A stretch of DNA of 64,000 nucleotides from Corythucha ciliata (GCA_038030265.1 CM075939.1:35073253-35137252); one strand, 5' to 3'. Counted from the stretch's first letter, positions 44,900-56,689 are shown. Notes: a model not told the origin generated them from the sequence alone. Numbers and translations: made by a program.

Positions 44900-45800
44900 C
44901 AACGATTTGCGCCTTAAATTCTTACACCAACCATTCGCACTCTAAAATTTGACTAAAGCTAACGATTCGCCCCCTGAAAATAGTCCAACTGACTGACGAC
45001 CGTACTCACAATTTACGTTAAAAACTGGATACGTCCACAATCCACCATTAAAATGGCTAAATAACTGACGGTAGTCGCATACTCACGTGACTATTCAGGC
45101 CCCAAAAATAAAAAAAAGGACTCTACGCGCCATTAAGATTCTCAAATTTGGCCTTCGAAATGCTTAAATCGATGCCACGAAACCCATGCCCGGGTGCCTG
45201 AAAACCCTCAAACTGATAATCTGCGTATGGCAAAACTGGCCGTTCGCGATCCATTAATGCCCAAATACTTGCAAGTTGCTAAAATGACGACTCGCGCCTT
45301 AAAATGGATAAACTATAAATAACTATAGTCAAAGTGACTATATCCACGCCACAAAAATGAGTGGCAAACATGACTATACGCGCCATTGAAATGGCCAAAC
45401 TGATCTTTCGAGCCTTCAAAACGGAGCTAAACTGACGGTTCTTACCCTAAACATGTGCCAAATTGGCTTCTTGCTCCCGTGGGTGTACCTAGAAATCCGT
45501 CCGGAGGGGGCGATTCCGGCATTCCGCAGCCTATTAAAGACGTTGTATTGCTGGGATTTCGTAAAAACTTGGCTGAAAACACCTGGCCTCCCTGAGGGGT
45601 AGATCTACCTATCGCCCCCCCCCCCTTCTGGGTACGCCACGTGCTCCTTAAAAATATTAAACTAACAATTCCTGCTCGGAAAAGGGCCAAGCTGATCATT
45701 CGCTCCCTAAAATTGGAAAACTTATTATTTGCGCCATGTAAGTACCCAAACTGGATGTTCCACCTTTTTGTTTCTAAAACAGTACAAATACACCTCGTCT
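44900..45800. repeat. Degenerate ~33-bp repeats, AAATGGCCAAACTGACNATTCGC theme
   Basis: Diverged units alternating AAACTGACG-like and ATTCGCGCCNTAAAAT-like parts. A poly-C run interrupts at about 45616-45626. No gene. Confidence 0.5.
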
Positions 45801-46335
45801 TCACCTATAACGCCGCTCTAATCAAGACCATTTTCCCCTGACTTTTTTCACTTAATTCACAAAGTTCCCTGAAGTTTCAAGTTTCATAAATTTCTGCAGA
45901 CATCCTTCTTTCAGTGAATATACAATAGGGAATGGCAACCGGGTGTGAACCCGGGCCCGGGGGGGGGGGGGTCACTCAGGGCTCACTTTTGATTCTAGGG
46001 GAGGGCAGCTGCCTATACACCTGAGTTTTTCAACCCCCCCCCCCTCTATAATCTTCATACTTCCCGAAAAATGAAGAGCGCCCGGGCAAAAAATGAGCGT
46101 CGTCCGGCCTCATTTTACTGGTGTCCGAGGACTGAATCACGCCTGCAGCGCAATGCCTCCATTTCACAAAAAAAAATCTGACGTTTACCCAGCAATCCAG
46201 AACATTCGACCGTCAAATTAGACGCTTAGGCCCGTATGCCTATGGTGACCAGATGTAAAAGTGGTTTCCGAGCACGCCTCTGGCAGAAAAAAATAGGAGA
46301 AAAACAGGACGCTTTGCGACGGGAAGTATAGGACA
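45801..46335. other. Non-coding with long G and C runs
   Basis: A G-run at about 45960-45971 and a C-run at about 46035-46044. No gene recognised. Confidence 0.4.
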
Positions 46336-46342
46336 AAACATT

Positions 46343-46605
46343 AGGGCCCGTATTCATAGTCCCTACTTGAGTTAAAATTCTCCTAAGTAAAAGTCAATCC
46401 AGTTTTTGTTGGAATAAAATCATCTGTTTTGACGCCATTTGCACAAAATTCTGCATTTGGGCAGTTCATTTCCACCCGTCTTCACTGAATTAAATCATAT
46501 GTTAGTGGAGAAGACGGGTGGAAAAGAATAGCCCCGTTGCAGAATTTTGTGCAAATGGGGAACGCTATAAGTTTAAGAAATGTTTATGAATACTGGCCTA
46601 GAACG
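46343..46605. mobile_element. MITE with GGGCCCGTATTCATAG end and CCACCCGTC core
   Basis: Outer ends GGGCCCGTATTCATAG and TTTATGAATACTGGCCT. Inner arms CCATTTGCACAAAATTCTGC and its complement, then core TTTCCACCCGTCTTC (46469-46483) facing GAAGACGGGTGGAAA (46510-46524), loop with CTGAATTAAATCATATG. This core matches the hairpin at 5931-5990, though the arms outside it differ. Confidence 0.68.
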
Positions 46606-46954
46606 CATAAAATTAAGTTAACAACGACTAATCGTGTAATCGTTGATCAGTTTGATGTTAAAATTGTTGTTTACTCGACTAGGTCGTACTCGCTTATCTG
46701 ATAGTAATGTATATAACAGCTTCAGTGGCGTAACAAAATGAGTGAACTCACTCACACATAATATGAAACGAAACCACGATAAGAAATTGGGTAGAAATAA
46801 AACTTCATGGCCGAGTTTGCTAAGTGCTGGGTGTCCTCGCGTCATGCCAGCTCGGGTGTACACAGGTAGTTACTTTCACCCCTTGGGTGTACTCACGTGA
46901 TTTACGGTGCAGCACGAACAGCTCATACTTAGATGTTTATGACCATTTTTTTAT
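46606..46954. other. Non-coding, unrecognised
   Basis: No feature with support. Confidence 0.35.
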
Positions 46955-47820
46955 CAATTTCAGTCGCGATTTCACGCTTTTCCTTTCTTTTAGCCCCGTA
47001 TAGAGGTTTTTCTCAATTTCGGTCAAGGAATTAAATCGAGAAACAAAGGATTAACACGATTTGAGCTGCGAATGACCACCTTTTCTCTATTTGAAAGGGG
47101 ACCTTTTTCTCGATTTTAACCAAGAAAATCAGCATCTCAATTGTGCCGCAAAGGGTTTTCTTCAGAATTTTAGCCGTGAACTACGCAAATGCACCGCTTT
47201 ATTATTTTAAAATTACGCTTTAAAATATTAACCGCCTATTAGCGTTTTAATCAATTTTGGCCACGAATAAACGCATTTTCTCACTTTTCGTCATGAATTT
47301 GTGACTTTTCTTATCTTTAGCTATTAAGTTTACCCCAGTAACCGCGTTTGTCCCGTTTTTGTCGAACTAAGCTGCCAATTAGCGGCTTTTCTTAATTTTA
47401 ACTGCAGAATCGCTCCAACAACATTACATTAGCGTTTTTTTTTGGTTTTTTTTCAATTTTAACCGTAAGGATACATTTTAACCGTACAATTTTAACCGTA
47501 AGGATTACATGCAGGGTGAAAAAAAACATATGATCCCCGGTAGTGACCGGATGGTTTTTTAAAACAGGCAGTCAATCCTCCTTCAAAAAATGCATCGTGT
47601 GCATGGGGCTTTAGTTTTTTTCTCCATTTTAGCCACGAATACGCGATTTTTCTCACTTTTGGTAATGAATTACCGCTTTTTGTAAATTTTAGCCGCGTAA
47701 ATAGAGCGCGTTAGCGTGTTTTCAAAATTTTAACCGTAAAAGAGGCACCATAAACCGCGAATTCGCAAATTGTCCTCGAACGAGCGCATTTTTCAAAATT
47801 TCATTCCTAAATTTACGAAC
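46955..47820. repeat. Degenerate ~30-bp repeats, TTTTAGCCGCGAATTAGC orientation
   Basis: About twenty-five diverged units (for example TCAATTTTAACCGTGAATTA). Same family and orientation as 24240-25095. Confidence 0.6.
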
Positions 47821-47839
47821 ATCAAACCTACAAATTCCT

Positions 47840-47970
47840 AGAAACGTTCCATTGCTTTGCACTAGCAACACTAGTGTAGAAAACCATGTGATTTCATTGA
47901 CTTATTCTGAAAAATTCAATGAAACCGCACACCGCGAGTGTAGCACTCGCGAAACAATGGAACGGACCTC
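47840..47970. mobile_element. MITE of the CAATGGAACGGACCT family
   Basis: Left end AACGTTCCATTGCTTTGC and right end GCGAAACAATGGAACGGACC are inverted. The centre 47884-47932 is ATGTGATTTCATT...TTCAATGAAACCGCAC, the shared palindrome. Confidence 0.65.
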
Positions 47971-49920
47971 CTATTTTCCAAGTTTTAAGATTTTCAGGAA
48001 CCTCCTCGGAAGAGGGCCCAGGTCTGCCTGTCTCTCTCGCCACTACTATAAACAAGGCACGCTACTGATTATTACTAATTAGACGACTTTTGATGACGAT
48101 TTATGACGGAATTTTGAGCTTGACTTGACGGGGAAAGCAAAATGTCAGTTGGCAAACGTCTGTTCTGAACTTTCTAGGTACTGAGTACACCGATTATTGG
48201 GCTAGCAGCACACCGGGGAAAAAACACGGCCATTCAAAGGTGGTCCAGCCACACGACCAATTAGGCGTTTCTGGTATATGACAGCCCCATGGTGGCCCCA
48301 GAATTTGAAGGCCCTAAACGATGGAATTATGGTGTTTGAATGAGCCAAATCCGTGAATTTTCATTTTGAAAGAGCCACATAAGTATTTTGTTCTATGTAG
48401 CGAAATTTATTCTAGAAAGATCTAATGTAAGACCACGGAATTTGGTTTTTTAATCAATAACAGTACGCGATGTTGGGGTTCGAAATGGCAAAAATTCGTA
48501 ACATTGGGTTTTGGAGGAGCAAAATCCGCGATATTGATTATAAAAGAATCGACAATCCACAGTACAATTTGGGTTGAAACAGACTTTTGGCTTATTGTTA
48601 TTAGTTATTGTTTTAGTTGTTTCGTGCTATCGTTGTTGTTGTTGTTGTTGTCGTAGTTGTAATAGGGGGAAAAGAAGAAAAAGAGGGGAGACTTTATAAC
48701 AATAAAATAGTTGTGAAAAGTTTAGGAATAAGTTCTAGCTACCCTTTCAGACCTACAGTAAACTGTACACAAATTTTTCCCTCGAGTTGACTGTTTCACG
48801 TTCAATACTTCGCCGCAAATATTTTAATTTAAGTCCCATAGTGCAGTATACCGTACATTTATATCTCAGGAGCGTTTGGTCATAGAGCAATAAAACTTTA
48901 CACCATTCATGTTGACCCATTTTTAATTTTGAACTTAAAATAAATCTGGACTGAAAGGGTTACGGTTTTCTAGGAAGCATTGCTGATAGCTTCTGTTAAA
49001 ATATGCTTAGGGTAGATGCCGCTATTAAGGTGTTAAAAATGCTACTCGGCTAAGTCGGGTAAATGATTTTAGTTCGTAGAAATAGGGTAAGTGAACGACA
49101 ACAAAAAAAAAAGAAGAAGAAGAAGAAGAAGGGGTTGAAGGCTTGGCTTGCTACTTTGGAAGCATGAAAAAAAGCAGGCAGTCAAAAGTTTGGGAGTCGG
49201 ATCAAGAAGTTGAACAGTCGAGTTGTACAGGTACGTGTAATAACTTTGAAAAGTAAAGCCTTATTAAACGAAACACATAATCAGTGGTCAAAAGTAACCA
49301 ACTCGCGAACCACGAACCTGATACTGCGATGTACACCCGTAAGTCCCACGTTGCTTTCTAGGGAATCGTCCGATTACGTGTGCAGTCTGTAGTGGTCAAT
49401 AAAAAATAAGACATTCGTCATTTCCCTGTCCTCACAGCTGTTCCTAATTGGGTTCCGCAATACTTAACACTAGATTGCTCAGACAGCTATTCTCCCACTG
49501 AATCCCCTCGATCCCCGGCTTTTTGTCTCTTTCCGTGTTCGCCATCGAAAAGGGGGTGCAGGGGTGTTACATAGTTGTTGTTGTTGTTATTGTTATTTTA
49601 GTTGTTGTTGTTGTTGTACTTTGTAGTAGTTATTGTTGAAGTTTTTAACGTTTGTCTTTTCGAAGTTAGTTTTTCGAATTGGCCGAAACTACTATGTAAC
49701 CGTGGATTCCAAAAGGAGCAAAGTCCACGAAATTTGGCTAGTGGAATAACCAACATCTGTGAAATTTGGGTTTAAATGAACTAAATCCGCGAAATCATGG
49801 CTTCGAAAGAGTGAAATTCAGCAAAAATTTGGAATGGTAAGACCCGAATTGACGAAATTTGTGGTTTGAACAAGCGAAATCCGGAAATGTAGTTTTTTGA
49901 AAGAGCCAAATGAACTATTA
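47971..49920. repeat. Degenerate AAAGAGCCAAATCCGTGAAATT repeats and microsatellites
   Basis: Two patches (48340-48560 and 49690-49920) of diverged ~30-bp units with a GAGCCAAATCCG / GTGAAATTTGG theme. Microsatellites: (TTG)n at about 48634-48652, (AAG)n at about 49107-49131, (GTT)n at about 49576-49617. No gene; the 60-codon ORF at 49210 has no recognisable content. Confidence 0.5.
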
Positions 49921-50950
49921 GTCCAGTCAAAACGTGTAAAAAAAATACCATACGTGGACAAAAATCTCGTCTTTGATTTTTTCACTTTATTCTATGTTTT
50001 TTGGGGTGAGGAACACGAATCTGAAGAGATCCAACAAAATTTCCTAGTGCGTTTTGAGAAAATCGCGTAAAGCCATAACGAACAACGTTTCTTAATACTG
50101 AGAACGTAAAACTCATCAAACAGCCTCACTGACGAAAACAAAAATGTTTTTTTTTACAAATAATTTTAATCAAAGATTTCTGAGCAACTAATCAATTTAA
50201 TACTTACGTGAATTCTCCCAGCAAATAGTGCCATAGGACATAGTTGACTGAGCAAGTGCGTAATACATCATTTTCATAGTATCAATAGAAAGATGGAAAA
50301 AAAATCTCTCAAAAGTACAAAATTTGAAAAATAACTTACGGATTCTATTAATTAGCACAAAAAAAATATGGTCACTAAAGCTTAAATTAGAGTAAAAATA
50401 ATACCGAAATATTTACTTAATTTCGGGAGAGGTACATAGGGAATTCTTACAACAGCTCACAGAGTGAATTTTAATACCACTTGCATCAACAATATTATGA
50501 CGTCTAGCGTGGAAATGAAGAAGGTAGGGTTTGGAAAAATTTAAAGATAAGAAATTGGCGTCAAGTCTGGGGGCTTATTCTCTAACTCCGAAGTAATAGC
50601 TTTTTCGAAGTCATATGTTTATTTCATTAATTTTCTTCAAACAAATGAATGAAATAAACACAAGGCTGGCGAAAAAAATACTGCTTGTTGTTAGCGAATA
50701 GGCCCCCAGGTTTTTATTACACCTAGTTCAGAATTAATTATATTACAAACATCACTAAAATTATCCCCAGAAAACATAAACGCAGTGTCATCAGCATAAC
50801 AAAAGAGCGCTAATATTTAAAGACAACATATTATTATAATAAAGAATTCTGGGATGTGGACAGGGGGTATCAAAGGGGCTAGGCTAGAAAAAGAGCTATT
50901 AAGAAGGAAAGGATCCTTCGTGAAGCAGCCTAAATTTTTCAGGACTGTAA
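49921..50950 (-). mobile_element. LINE remnant interrupted by a MITE
   Basis: On the - strand, reverse transcriptase pieces appear: LFCYADDTAFMFSGDNFSDV (about 50800-50745, with the catalytic YADD), then after the MITE (50569-50707) a thumb-like part with DHIFFVLINRIRKL and MKMMYYALAQSTMSYGTICW (about 50370-50230), then LFDEFYVLSIKKRC (about 50105). The order fits a CR1/L2/RTE-like LINE 3' half, with many frame breaks. Confidence 0.6.
50569..50707. mobile_element. 139-bp MITE, GGGGGCTTATTCTCTAAC ends, copy 2
   Basis: Near-identical to 30128-30266 across its length. It splits the LINE remnant, so it inserted after the LINE. Confidence 0.82.
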
Positions 50951-51150
50951 TACAACGTTCTTCTCATGAGGGGGGTAGGTACAAACTCTCAGTTTTCGCA
51001 CTATAGTTACAACTTTTTTTGGCACATTTCTATATGTTAATAATTTTGATGCACGATTCCTGTGGTGGAAGGAGTGTTGGAGCCGCCCACTTCGAAGTGT
51101 CTTGGTGCCATCGATTTTTTTTTCTCGAAATTTACGTGATTGTTATTTAG

Positions 51151-53078
51151 CTGAGTCATGCCCTCGATTGGAACGACTGACTGTTATTCATCTTTACTGC
51201 TCGTCACAGAAATGTAATCTTGAAGGCTTATCCAGGATACCTCTTGAATGTCCTCATTTGAAAGCATTTCACTTTAAAGGTAGAATTTCGTTGATTAATT
51301 TTGAATGAGGAAGTAACATAAAAAATAAAAATCGCTGGAAACATTTTTTTTTCGAAATAAAATGACTAAATATGACCAGGAATTGAATATTAGTGCGTAA
51401 ATGGTTGATTTCGATTTATAGCGAAATAATAAAACTTGCCATTTTTTTGTTACCTTAAACGGCCGGTCTGTGACTCGTGACGTAGTAAAGGGGTTGTGAC
51501 CCCTCCAACCCTCCGCATCATGGCTGTTATCATGTCTTGCCCCTTCTTGCCCTTCCCATTCTCTCAAGTCCTATTGTTTGATTTGTGGGAAGCTATTGTG
51601 AAGGTAATGAGAATGCTGTTATTACGTCATCAGTCTATCTAGCCTTTTTCAAATGGGTCCCGCAACCCAATTCTTTTAAAAATCAATAAACAAATATAGG
51701 GCCCCAAGCTATCATAGGTACCCAAGCTATCACAACAGCATGATTTTGGAAAATGGGTTACTTCCTCATTGCGAAATATTTGTCATCTCCCTAATTTGAT
51801 TCCCACTATTTCAGCTCAGCATGGTGCCTTCTCGAATAGTTACTGCACTTTTATGAACCAGTTTGTCCGAAATGTTCAAAAACTGGAAGAGATCACAATT
51901 GAAGGAAACATCACAGACAACAGCAACTGGTTGGCATTGTTATCGAAGCCATTGAAATCTCTTCATCTTTCCAAGTATGAATTTCTCGGTAGGCATGTAC
52001 TAAAAGTAGGTCAATACTTTTTATTTTTCATCTTTTAATTGAAGTTATAGCCTAACAAGCTCTCTTATCCAACAGTATGTTGAAAAACATGGTGATCGCC
52101 TGACGAGCCTAACACTGGCGCCCTCAGAATCAACTCTTTCAAATAAACGCCTCAGAAAGATTTTATCACTGACACCTAATTTGAATCAGCTTAATTTAAT
52201 TGGCGAAAATTTTGAATTACCTGACGAAGACGAAGACGACGTTTCTCACGAAATTGCCCAGTTGAAATATCTCACACGCTTGAGCCTTGCATCCAACATC
52301 ATAGTTGATACCGATGGTTTCTTGGATAACGTGGTCAAGGGTTGTTCTAAACTGAGTCATTTGGATCTTTCTTGTGCGTTGTCCAGCGGGATTGTTATAT
52401 GAAAGTTGGCGAAGGAAATTAAAACGTTGGAAGTTACAGATGCTTTCGACTTTCATTCACGACCTCCGAGTGCCCTTCTCAGTCTTGTCGAACTGGACAA
52501 CTTAGTTTCTTTGAATCTATCACTAGTGCCGTGTCTATCTCATGTGCTTCCAGGTTTAACTGCCTGCTTAATGCGTTTAAAAGAACTGATTGTGATCAGA
52601 ACAAATATAGATGACGAAGACTTTTTCATGTAATTGTTTCTGTATCTCTAGTCACAATTATTTCTTGGGTTTCTCTACGGTCTTTTCGTTTAGGATCATG
52701 ATGCATGGCGTTGCGTTGGAGTATTTAGACGTCTCTGCAAACCGTAATTTGACGAATGTATCACTGGACTTCGCGTGCGACATTATTATGGACTATCCTT
52801 CAAGGCCAAAACTAGTCATCAGAGCATTTTGTAAGTTTAAATAATTAGCGCTGGCCCTGAATTAGCCATAATGGCGAGGCGTGGACAACAAGTTTCTAGT
52901 GTGAAAGGGGTCTCATATATGATTCATTTGCGCGGCTCAACTCCTACATAATTTCTGTTTAGGGTGTTGGCGTATGAGCAACAGAATGGCTGATTCAGTT
53001 GTCGCTGACAGAATTTACTTGGACCTCGGAGACGAGCTTGATGATTTCGAGGATGCTCTTGCAAGCTCTGATGATTGA
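51151..53078 (+). CDS. Leucine-rich-repeat protein, 3' five exons, one in-frame TGA
   Basis: Exons 51151-51279, 51815-52005, 52076-52629, 52694-52830, 52963-53078, with GT-AG borders and matching phases; about 375 codons, stop TGA at 53076-53078. LRR units are clear: CPRLERLTVIHL, VQKLEEITIEGN, LKSLHLSKYEF, DRLTSLTLAPS, TPNLNQLNLIGE, LKYLTRLSLASN, CSKLSHLDLSC, IKTLEVTDAF, LDNLVSLNLSL, LKELIVIRTNI and ALEYLDVSANRNL, as in F-box/LRR or AMN1-like proteins. The C-terminus is acidic (DLGDELDDFEDALASSDD). An in-frame TGA (52400-52402) interrupts the third exon between GIVI and KLAKEIKTLEV: a null allele, a young pseudogene or a base error. The 5' end is missing; the reading frame is open upstream to about 50990 and might include a further exon. 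LRR proteins of this kind usually bind protein partners; the specific role is unknown. Confidence 0.7.
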
Positions 53079-54085
53079 ACAATTCGTTTGGACTTATTTC
53101 TTGTATTTTCGCCAATCTTTTTACGATGTAAAGTGTTAACTACATCGGTTTGAGAGTTGGAAGTTGCCTACAAATTATTTGTTCATCGAGTTCTTATCCT
53201 ATCGACGATTAGTGCAAAGGCATAGGGCATGACATGAGTGTAATTAAAGGGGGGGGGGAGTTCAGGTGGGTTTCCTCGACCCCTTCCCAGTCACCCTCGC
53301 CTATACTTCGCACATAAATGTTGGCTCCATTTCTGCACCAATATTCGATTTCAAAGTCGAAGTTTAATCTTCAGGAAGTTCTACAGTGACGTTAGCTCCT
53401 GCTTTTCCAAATTTCATCTCTGAAATTACCTTAAAACACATTCGAATTCTAAAGTGTTTTGGGGTTATTTTAGAGATAAAATTTTGGACTGGAGTGACTT
53501 GATTTTTTTTCCTCAATTTTAATGACCGATCCTGCCGTTTTTTGTTCTTTGAGCGACGTTTCGTCTCAACGTCCTCAGGCGTCTTCTTTTTTTTGTTTTT
53601 GTTTTTCTTGACAACATGTGGTTTCATATTTTCAATTTTTAAGGTGTATCTGAAATTATGGTAGACGTGCAAATCTTGGATAAGTTGTCCAAAGTCTCTT
53701 TTGTAGTTTCTTTGAAACGTCGCTCAAAGAACAAAAAAACGGCAGGATCGGTCATTTAGATAAAAATAATCGTGAATTTCGCCTAGAAATTTTCTCAGAA
53801 AAAATTGCCATTTTTCGCAAAGAAGAAGAAAAAGGTTGGGGGCGTGAACTGAGGGGCAGTGGGGTGCGTGCATTCGGCAGGAATAAAAGTGCTAGACAGC
53901 AATTCTTATTGCGTGGTCAAAACTCTCCTTTCCAGTTTCTTTCTTTTCAAGTTTTCACCCGGTCAGTCTCTATCATCGAAGTATCACTCTCTCTCTCTTT
54001 CTTTCTCTTTCTCTCTCTCTGTTTCTCTGCCGCTGGTTGTGTATACCATGCAGAGTCTTTGCATACTAAAAAAAGGTTAAAAGGC
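53079..54085. repeat. Repeat-bearing intergenic stretch
   Basis: 53255-53370 is the inverted partner of 151-275. 53521-53565 (ATGACCGATCCTGCCGTTTT..) and 53713-53757 form a ~45-bp inverted repeat around TTTGTTCTTTGAGCGACGTT. A CT-rich patch lies at 53985-54025. No gene. Confidence 0.5.
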
Positions 54086-54088
54086 GGC

Positions 54089-54388
54089 GGGTACTTAAAA
54101 TGTTCCCATCGAGCCCTATTAGGCAAGAGTACTTCTCATACCAACAGCTAAGACCACACCAAGTTCCATTGCCTAGTACCAAAATTACTGGTACTTTACT
54201 TCGCGACCGAGTACCTACTCGAAATCTGCTGACCAGAAAAAGCCTGAGGAGTCGAGTACTTGTATGGCCTCAAAGAAAAGTACCGGCAGTTTTGGTGCTA
54301 GTGCAATGAACTTATTAGTATGGTCATAGCTGTTGCATGAGGAGTACTCGTGTCCAATTTGGGTTCGATTGGAGCATTTTAAGTACCC
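54089..54388. mobile_element. 300-bp foldback MITE, GGGTACTTAAAATG ends
   Basis: Ends GGGTACTTAAAATG and CATTTTAAGTACCC with variants further in (CATCGAGCCC against GGGTTCGATTG), and inner pairs such as AGTACTTCTCATACCAACAG and its rough complement. Non-coding. Confidence 0.65.
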
Positions 54389-56689
54389 GGCTCGCACGCT
54401 TTTTTTTCGTCTGCATAGGGGAGACCCACCTGTGCATGCAGTTTTCGCGTGTGAGGGGACGTAACTGAGAGGAGCAGCCACCCCCCTCACCACGCCTAAG
54501 GGCGGCAAAATTCCATCGTGCCCCCCTAAAAATATTTCTAGATCGGGCACTGCCTCCCCCCTTGATGAATGGTTGGAAGAAATCCAAAACGTAAGGGTAC
54601 GTACACCAATCAGTTTGCTACATTAACTCATAATCATAGAGCTCATTAGTTACGAGTACTTTCAACGTTTTTTGATCAGCGTGAGATTTTAAATAGGTTG
54701 TTGAAAATAGTGCCAAATGATGGATATGATCAGTTTCATCCTAATATGACCGTTTTTCACCTATATACCTAATGAAGCAAACCTCGATCAAAGAGGTTTA
54801 AACTGTATCCGACTCTAACATATCAACAAAAACGGCCAAGTTTTTTCACGACATCAGAAGTCGACAGACCGACATTCTTCTCAAATAATGTAAATCCAAA
54901 GTTTTAGGCTCGAAAACTGGAAGTTAGGCTTTTGGACGCACGGGTTTACCATGAATGCAATACTTCCTCATTGTCCAAATGATGAGGAAATAAAAAGGCA
55001 CAATTAAAGGGCGTTATGTTAAGCGATAGAGAAAAGGAGCTCGGTCCGGGAAATTGTTCACCACTCGGTGAATGGACCCGGCGAGCTCAGGGACGAGCGG
55101 GAGAGAATGGCCCGATAGCGTCAACAAATCCTTGAGGAAAGTGCTTGTTATCCACAACACTTAGGGTTTTACAAACATGTCCTCGGGGGTTCAGTATAAA
55201 AACCCAGGGGAGACAGAGTCGAGTGGACAGCTTAGAGTCAGGGACGCACATCCGTGCAGGGGGGGGGGGGCGAAGCCTCGCGACCAGCCCCGCGCCAGCT
55301 CGTGTACACGCTACCGCAAGCCGTCGGGCCTGGGGAAAAGTGAGTCGGACTGTAAATAATAAATGTACATCACAGGGCAAAGGCACCTCTTTGCTACTCT
55401 TTGTCGACACTCTGAACCCAGACCCATACGGCGGTACAGTCTTTTCCCCTTCTAATGCCGTAATTTTCCTTCCAACTCTTACAAAGGGAGTTTTGGTAAT
55501 GTCCGACGCCGACTTTTGTGTATTCTGTATAGAAAAATATTAGACATGTGTCCCCTGAACAAACGACCCAAAAAAATCGCAAACCCCAAAAAAGTCGAAA
55601 TTTCAAAAATTTCTTTTCTGACAAATCTGAAGTGCTTTTGCCAGGAAATTAGTGTTGGAAACTAATAACATTTAAGATAATATTTCAAATATTATAAAAT
55701 AAAGAAAATTCTTTTAAAATCCGCCCAGAGGCTTGGGTTTTTATTTGACGAAGGAAATCACACTAAAATACGTCCTACTATACGAACCATACACTACCTT
55801 TGAAACTTTTTCACCAATTAAATGGGCATTATTTTTGAATCCAGCACCACAAGAAACAATAAGTAAAAAGTGTATAATACAAAGACATTGCAAAGTGTTT
55901 CAACTCGATCGTGTCTAGTCCCGAAAGTTTATACTACTTCGGTGTCCTAGGATGGAGCACGATCAAACCTGCGGCAAGGCTTTTCTGAGATGTTGATCAC
56001 CATCACCTTTCTATACTCTTTCTACGTGTAGCGTTCAAGCTATCTAAGAAATGCCTCTTTTTCTCTCTCAGCTCTAGAGTTTTCCGCTTTAAATTCTTGT
56101 TTGCCGCGGATCATTCTTCGCATCATGAGCCGCCTAGATCCCGGACTTTTTCTCCTTCATGGTTCGAAATCGCTAGTAATGGGTGGGGGGGGGTAGCGTA
56201 CCGAGGTAGTGGCGAGGGGGGCGGACTACCCTGGGCCCCCTATCGCCGAAAAGCCTAAACACGGAAAATTGAGGATTTTTAGGTTATCCACGGATGTAGG
56301 CATAGAGATAATATAACTACTAGAGGGGGCATTGGAAACAAGTATAAACTGGGGCGAGGATTGACGTCATACGGATATCGTTACGGCTCCGTAGGTCTCT
56401 TCCCATTGGCTATCTCAAAAGGCGGGGTTTCAAAAATTCCCCCTTCACACCATCCACGTCCCAACAGGTACTTCTTCAACCAATAGCAAGGGATTTTCGG
56501 AGCTAACTCAAGCTCTTGGTGACGTCAATCATGGACCGCTGCGCAATAGACAATACAAGCTCTAGTTATATGCTCCTTTCTTCAAATTTCAGTCTATATC
56601 CGACCTGAATAGTATAACGTTGCAGGTCGCAACGCACAGGTTGCTGTCAGCAAAGAGTGCTGCGGGCTGAATATTCGATTGAGCCCCCG
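54389..56689. other. Non-coding, unrecognised
   Basis: Poly-G runs at about 55259-55270 and 56184-56192. Overlapping short ORFs at 55087-55543 on both strands have no recognisable family. A CCGCACTTCC-like GC-rich patch exists near 55270-55330. No gene is called. Confidence 0.35.

Noticed and set aside
52400..52402. Selenocysteine recoding of the in-frame TGA in the LRR gene
   Set aside because: LRR proteins of this kind are not known selenoproteins and I see no supported SECIS element downstream; mutation or base error is simpler.
55087..55543. Overlapping 107- and 132-codon ORFs on both strands
   Set aside because: GC-rich local composition keeps both strands open; no domain, no splice sites, no homology that I recognise.
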